Of a DNA stretch of 9,530 bases, positions 7,662-9,530 are shown one piece after another. This DNA comes from an uncultured Saprospiraceae bacterium (GTDB lineage: Bacteria; Bacteroidota; Bacteroidia; Chitinophagales; Saprospiraceae). Below the pieces are notes generated by a model. That model ran no database searches and was not told the DNA's origin. It worked only from the letters and a program-made list of their open reading frames with translations. Made by a program: the position numbers and the translations under genes. Location: contig CALFYH010000132.1 of NCBI GenBank assembly GCA_937952155.1, forward strand, positions 1 through 9,530, in the 5' to 3' direction. Every line of letters starts with the position of its first letter. The stretch's first letter is position 1.

Positions 7662-8354
7662 ATGTTCTCTATATTATCCTGGAATATCCTGCAAGGTGGT
7701 GGAAGCCGAGTCAATTTGATTTTGCAGCAAATATCTATGCTCAAGCCCACGGTTTGTATTCTTTCTGAATTTAGAAATAATGAAAGTGGCTTGCAGCTCA
7801 GATACGGCCTACTTCGAGCAGGATATCGACACCAATTTGTGACTCAAGCTCTAAAGGATATTAACAGTGTGCTAATTGTATCCATTTTACCTTGCAATAG
7901 CCAATTGCATCCTTCATCTGATCCATTGTATTCTCAAAATATCCTAAGTGTAGAGTTTGATATTTTCAAAATCATGGGTGTGTATTTACCGCATAAAAAG
8001 AAGCATGCTTTATTTGAATACTTGCTGGATCACTTCAAAAATTGCGACAAGCCATACATTATAGCAGGAGATTTTAATTCAGGCATCAATGGCATCGATC
8101 AAGCTGGCGATTCATTTTGGTACGAAGACCAGTTGAAACAAATGAACAATATTAGCTACATCGATGCTTTTCGATACCTACATGGCGATGCGCGAGAATA
8201 TTCTTGGTACAGCCATCAAGGCAATGGGTTTCGATATGATCATACATATATCCACAAAAGCATAAGTCCAGTCATCAAGGAATGTTACTACCTACACGAA
8301 TGGCGTGAACAAAAATACTCAGATCATGCACCTATGGTTCTGAAGCTATCTTAG
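7662..8354 (+). CDS. Endonuclease/exonuclease/phosphatase (EEP) family enzyme in the NHEJ operon
   Basis: This 230-aa cytoplasmic protein has the EEP fold shared by exonuclease III/APE1, DNase I-like enzymes and inositol phosphatases. The metal-dependent active-site residues appear in family order: N8 (SWNILQGG), E36 (LSEFRN), Y108 (GVYLPH), D137 and N139 (AGDFNSG), D193-H194 (FRYDHTYIH) and the C-terminal D221-H222 (SDHAPMVLKL). There is no signal peptide. The glutamate motif is LSEFRN rather than the LQETK of classic exonuclease III, so it is not an ordinary Xth, and the substrate cannot be read from sequence. Its ATG follows the Ku stop with zero spacing, so it is almost certainly cotranslated with Ku and LigD. 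I infer a role in cleaning blocked or abasic DNA ends before ligation; a phosphatase for another substrate is possible. Its stop codon overlaps that of the convergent downstream gene. Confidence 0.9.
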   Translation: MFSILSWNILQGGGSRVNLILQQISMLKPTVCILSEFRNNESGLQLRYGLLRAGYRHQFVTQALKDINSVLIVSILPCNSQLHPSSDPLYSQNILSVEFDIFKIMGVYLPHKKKHALFEYLLDHFKNCDKPYIIAGDFNSGINGIDQAGDSFWYEDQLKQMNNISYIDAFRYLHGDAREYSWYSHQGNGFRYDHTYIHKSISPVIKECYYLHEWREQKYSDHAPMVLKLS

Positions 8355-8379
8355 AAAAATGAGTAGTTAAAACTAAGAT
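8348..8379. terminator. Weak inverted repeat at the convergent gene ends, possible bidirectional terminator
   Basis: ATCTTAG (8348-8354) and CTAAGAT (8373-8379) form a perfect 7-base stem around an 18-base AT-rich loop. The left arm contains both overlapping stop codons, of the EEP gene (+) and the outer-membrane protein gene (-). The position suits transcription termination from both sides, but the stem is AT-rich, the loop is long and there is no clear T-tract after it, so the call is tentative. Confidence 0.3.
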
Positions 8380-9439
8380 TGCCAAAAAGTTGCAGCTGTT
8401 TTCCAGATAAATTATTAAAGTTATCAAATGGATCTAAACCAAGAAATTCATACCTATTTATCATATAAGATGTATTTTCAAGCCGTATTGGACGGTAAAA
8501 CAAATTGTCCTTATTATAATTATATCTAACGCCAATAAAACCACTGATTCGAGATCTATAGTTAATAAAATATGAAACAGAAACTGGTAAATTTAACGAA
8601 AAATAAGCATCATCTAATGAAGCTAAGAGCACATTCGCTTTTGGACTAATGGCATAAGTTGTTCTAGAATTTGGATTGTATGAATAATTGTATGCAGTTG
8701 ATATCCGAGCTAAATCTTTCAAATCTCCAGCTTGAAAATCATACGATAAAGTTATACTAATATCTGATTGTGAATATTGGCTCAATGGTTTTGCAATATA
8801 ATAATTCAACTCAAATCCCGAACCATAATAGAAATTGGAATCAAAGTCATTAATTTTCGAATATTCTGCCCAAGGTTCAACTCCGAATGAAATCCTTTTT
8901 CCATGTTGTCTTCTAAATATAGACGCATTAGTCCAATTGTCATTTAAGATCGTAAAAGACTGAATATTCTGAATAATGCCATTTCGTTCCATCCATCGGG
9001 ACAATTCAGTCAACTGATAAATATTAGCACGTCTATAATCAAAAACTCGAACGTTCTTTATTCGGCTCATCGTCTGTGCCAAATCAAATAATTGCTCTTC
9101 GGTGAATTTTTCGCTTATTAATCCAGCTTCAAGAAGGTCATCCATCAAAAACTGGGCTAAAAATACATCGGTCATCGGTTCGATTCTACCATAACCCATT
9201 TTTAATGGTAAAGAGCCATATGCAGATATGTTATCTGTTTTTGATTTAAAATTATCATCCTCATATATACGTTTGGAATAGTACACAATTAAGTTATGGT
9301 CGATCTCTGTAAACTTTTGTCGAAAACCCAATCGCTCAAATTCTAGATGTGAATATTTTCTATTGATTTGAGATTTTGAAGATTGAATGTAAAACTGTTG
9401 ATTTAATCCATGAGGTTGATAAAGATTTTTTTCCGACAA
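8351..9439 (-). CDS. Putative outer-membrane beta-barrel protein, 5' end broken or incomplete
   Basis: The readable part is 362 aa from a TTG at 9439. I do not recognise the family. The C-terminal two thirds alternate aromatic and polar residues as beta strands do (for example residues 182-192, 206-216, 286-306 and the last ten, LFGNLSFNYSFF) and end in phenylalanine, which suggests an outer-membrane barrel. A helical, charged insert lies at about 100-160 (residues EEQLFDLAQTMSRIKNV and LTELSRWMERNG). No signal peptide follows the TTG, and the frame stays open upstream with protein-like content (WSLTNYFERS) to a TAG at 9488-9490, so the TTG is probably not the true start. A signal-peptide-like stretch lies just beyond it in another frame. 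The gene overlaps the EEP gene by 4 bases tail to tail. Confidence 0.7.
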   Translation of the reverse strand: MSEKNLYQPHGLNQQFYIQSSKSQINRKYSHLEFERLGFRQKFTEIDHNLIVYYSKRIYEDDNFKSKTDNISAYGSLPLKMGYGRIEPMTDVFLAQFLMDDLLEAGLISEKFTEEQLFDLAQTMSRIKNVRVFDYRRANIYQLTELSRWMERNGIIQNIQSFTILNDNWTNASIFRRQHGKRISFGVEPWAEYSKINDFDSNFYYGSGFELNYYIAKPLSQYSQSDISITLSYDFQAGDLKDLARISTAYNYSYNPNSRTTYAISPKANVLLASLDDAYFSLNLPVSVSYFINYRSRISGFIGVRYNYNKDNLFYRPIRLENTSYMINRYEFLGLDPFDNFNNLSGKQLQLFGNLSFNYSFF

Positions 9440-9530
9440 TGACCTCTCAAAATAATTTGTTAAACTCCAACTATCTGATCGGGCCCCCTAATTGACAGGA
9501 CTAAGATTATTAATTTAAAATGTAATTTTA
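9440..9530 (-). other. Probable frameshifted 5' end of the minus-strand outer-membrane protein gene
   Basis: On the minus strand, bases 9528-9490 read KLHFKLIILVLSI, a good hydrophobic signal-peptide core. It is one frame away from the outer-membrane protein frame, which reads GARSDSWSLTNYFERS from 9487 into the gene. The two frames meet at GGGGGCCC (9481-9488), a GC run that stands out in this AT-rich DNA. One missing base or two extra bases there would join the pieces into a single exported protein. Because it lies within 50 bases of the window edge, a low-coverage assembly error is the likeliest cause. No ATG is visible before the edge, so the true start would lie outside. Confidence 0.5.

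Noticed and set aside
4583..8354. NHEJ cassette as a recently acquired island
   Set aside because: By eye, base and codon use in ligD, ku and the EEP gene is as AT-rich as in the neighbours, and no direct repeats, tRNA or mobility genes flank it.
9476..9490. GATCGG near the right end resembling the start of an Illumina adapter
   Set aside because: The match stops after six bases (GATCGG, then GCCCCC instead of AAGAGC), so it is not adapter sequence.
1..9530. CRISPR array, tRNA/rRNA gene, insertion sequence or prophage signature
   Set aside because: I saw no repeat-spacer pattern, no transposase or integrase motifs, and no tRNA-like or rRNA-like stretches. Nearly all of the window is accounted for by protein genes.

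Overview
The window looks like a complete short assembly contig from an AT-rich member of the Bacteroidota. The evidence for the phylum is two outer-membrane beta-barrel proteins ending in aromatic residues, starts without a clear Shine-Dalgarno sequence, an exact TAnnTTTG-type -7 box, and the style of the ABC-F and serine hydrolase proteins. I cannot name a genus; Saprospiria or Chitinophagia would be a guess. The first 51 bases are not genomic. They are an Illumina P7/index/Read-2 adapter left on the contig end, so genomic sequence begins at base 52. The other end also looks unreliable, with a probable frameshift in a GGGGGCCC run about 40 bases from the edge.

Layout. Bases 85-1173 (+) encode an exported beta-lactamase-fold serine hydrolase. 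Bases 1198-1548 (+) encode a SUI1/eIF1-like translation factor. It meets, tail to tail with a 3-base gap, an ABC-F ATPase on the minus strand (1552-3465). A 256-base divergent intergenic region (3466-3721) holds a likely -7 box for the ABC-F gene and repeated AAGGTA half-sites. After it comes a plus-strand run of four closely spaced genes: an outer-membrane beta-barrel protein (3722-4552), a three-domain DNA ligase D (4583-6826), Ku (6873-7661) and an EEP-fold nuclease/phosphatase (7662-8354). The EEP ATG directly follows the Ku stop codon. A second putative beta-barrel protein (8351-9439, minus) overlaps the EEP gene by 4 bases at the stop codons and runs toward the window edge.

Function. 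The core is a non-homologous end-joining (NHEJ) cassette. Ku binds broken ends. LigD carries polymerase, 3'-phosphoesterase and ATP-dependent ligase domains in the order Pol-PE-Lig, with all recognisable catalytic residues present. The most interesting point is the third gene, a 230-aa EEP-superfamily enzyme fused to the operon with zero spacing. It is a good candidate for an extra end-cleaning nuclease or phosphatase working with Ku and LigD. The remaining genes are ordinary housekeeping or envelope genes.
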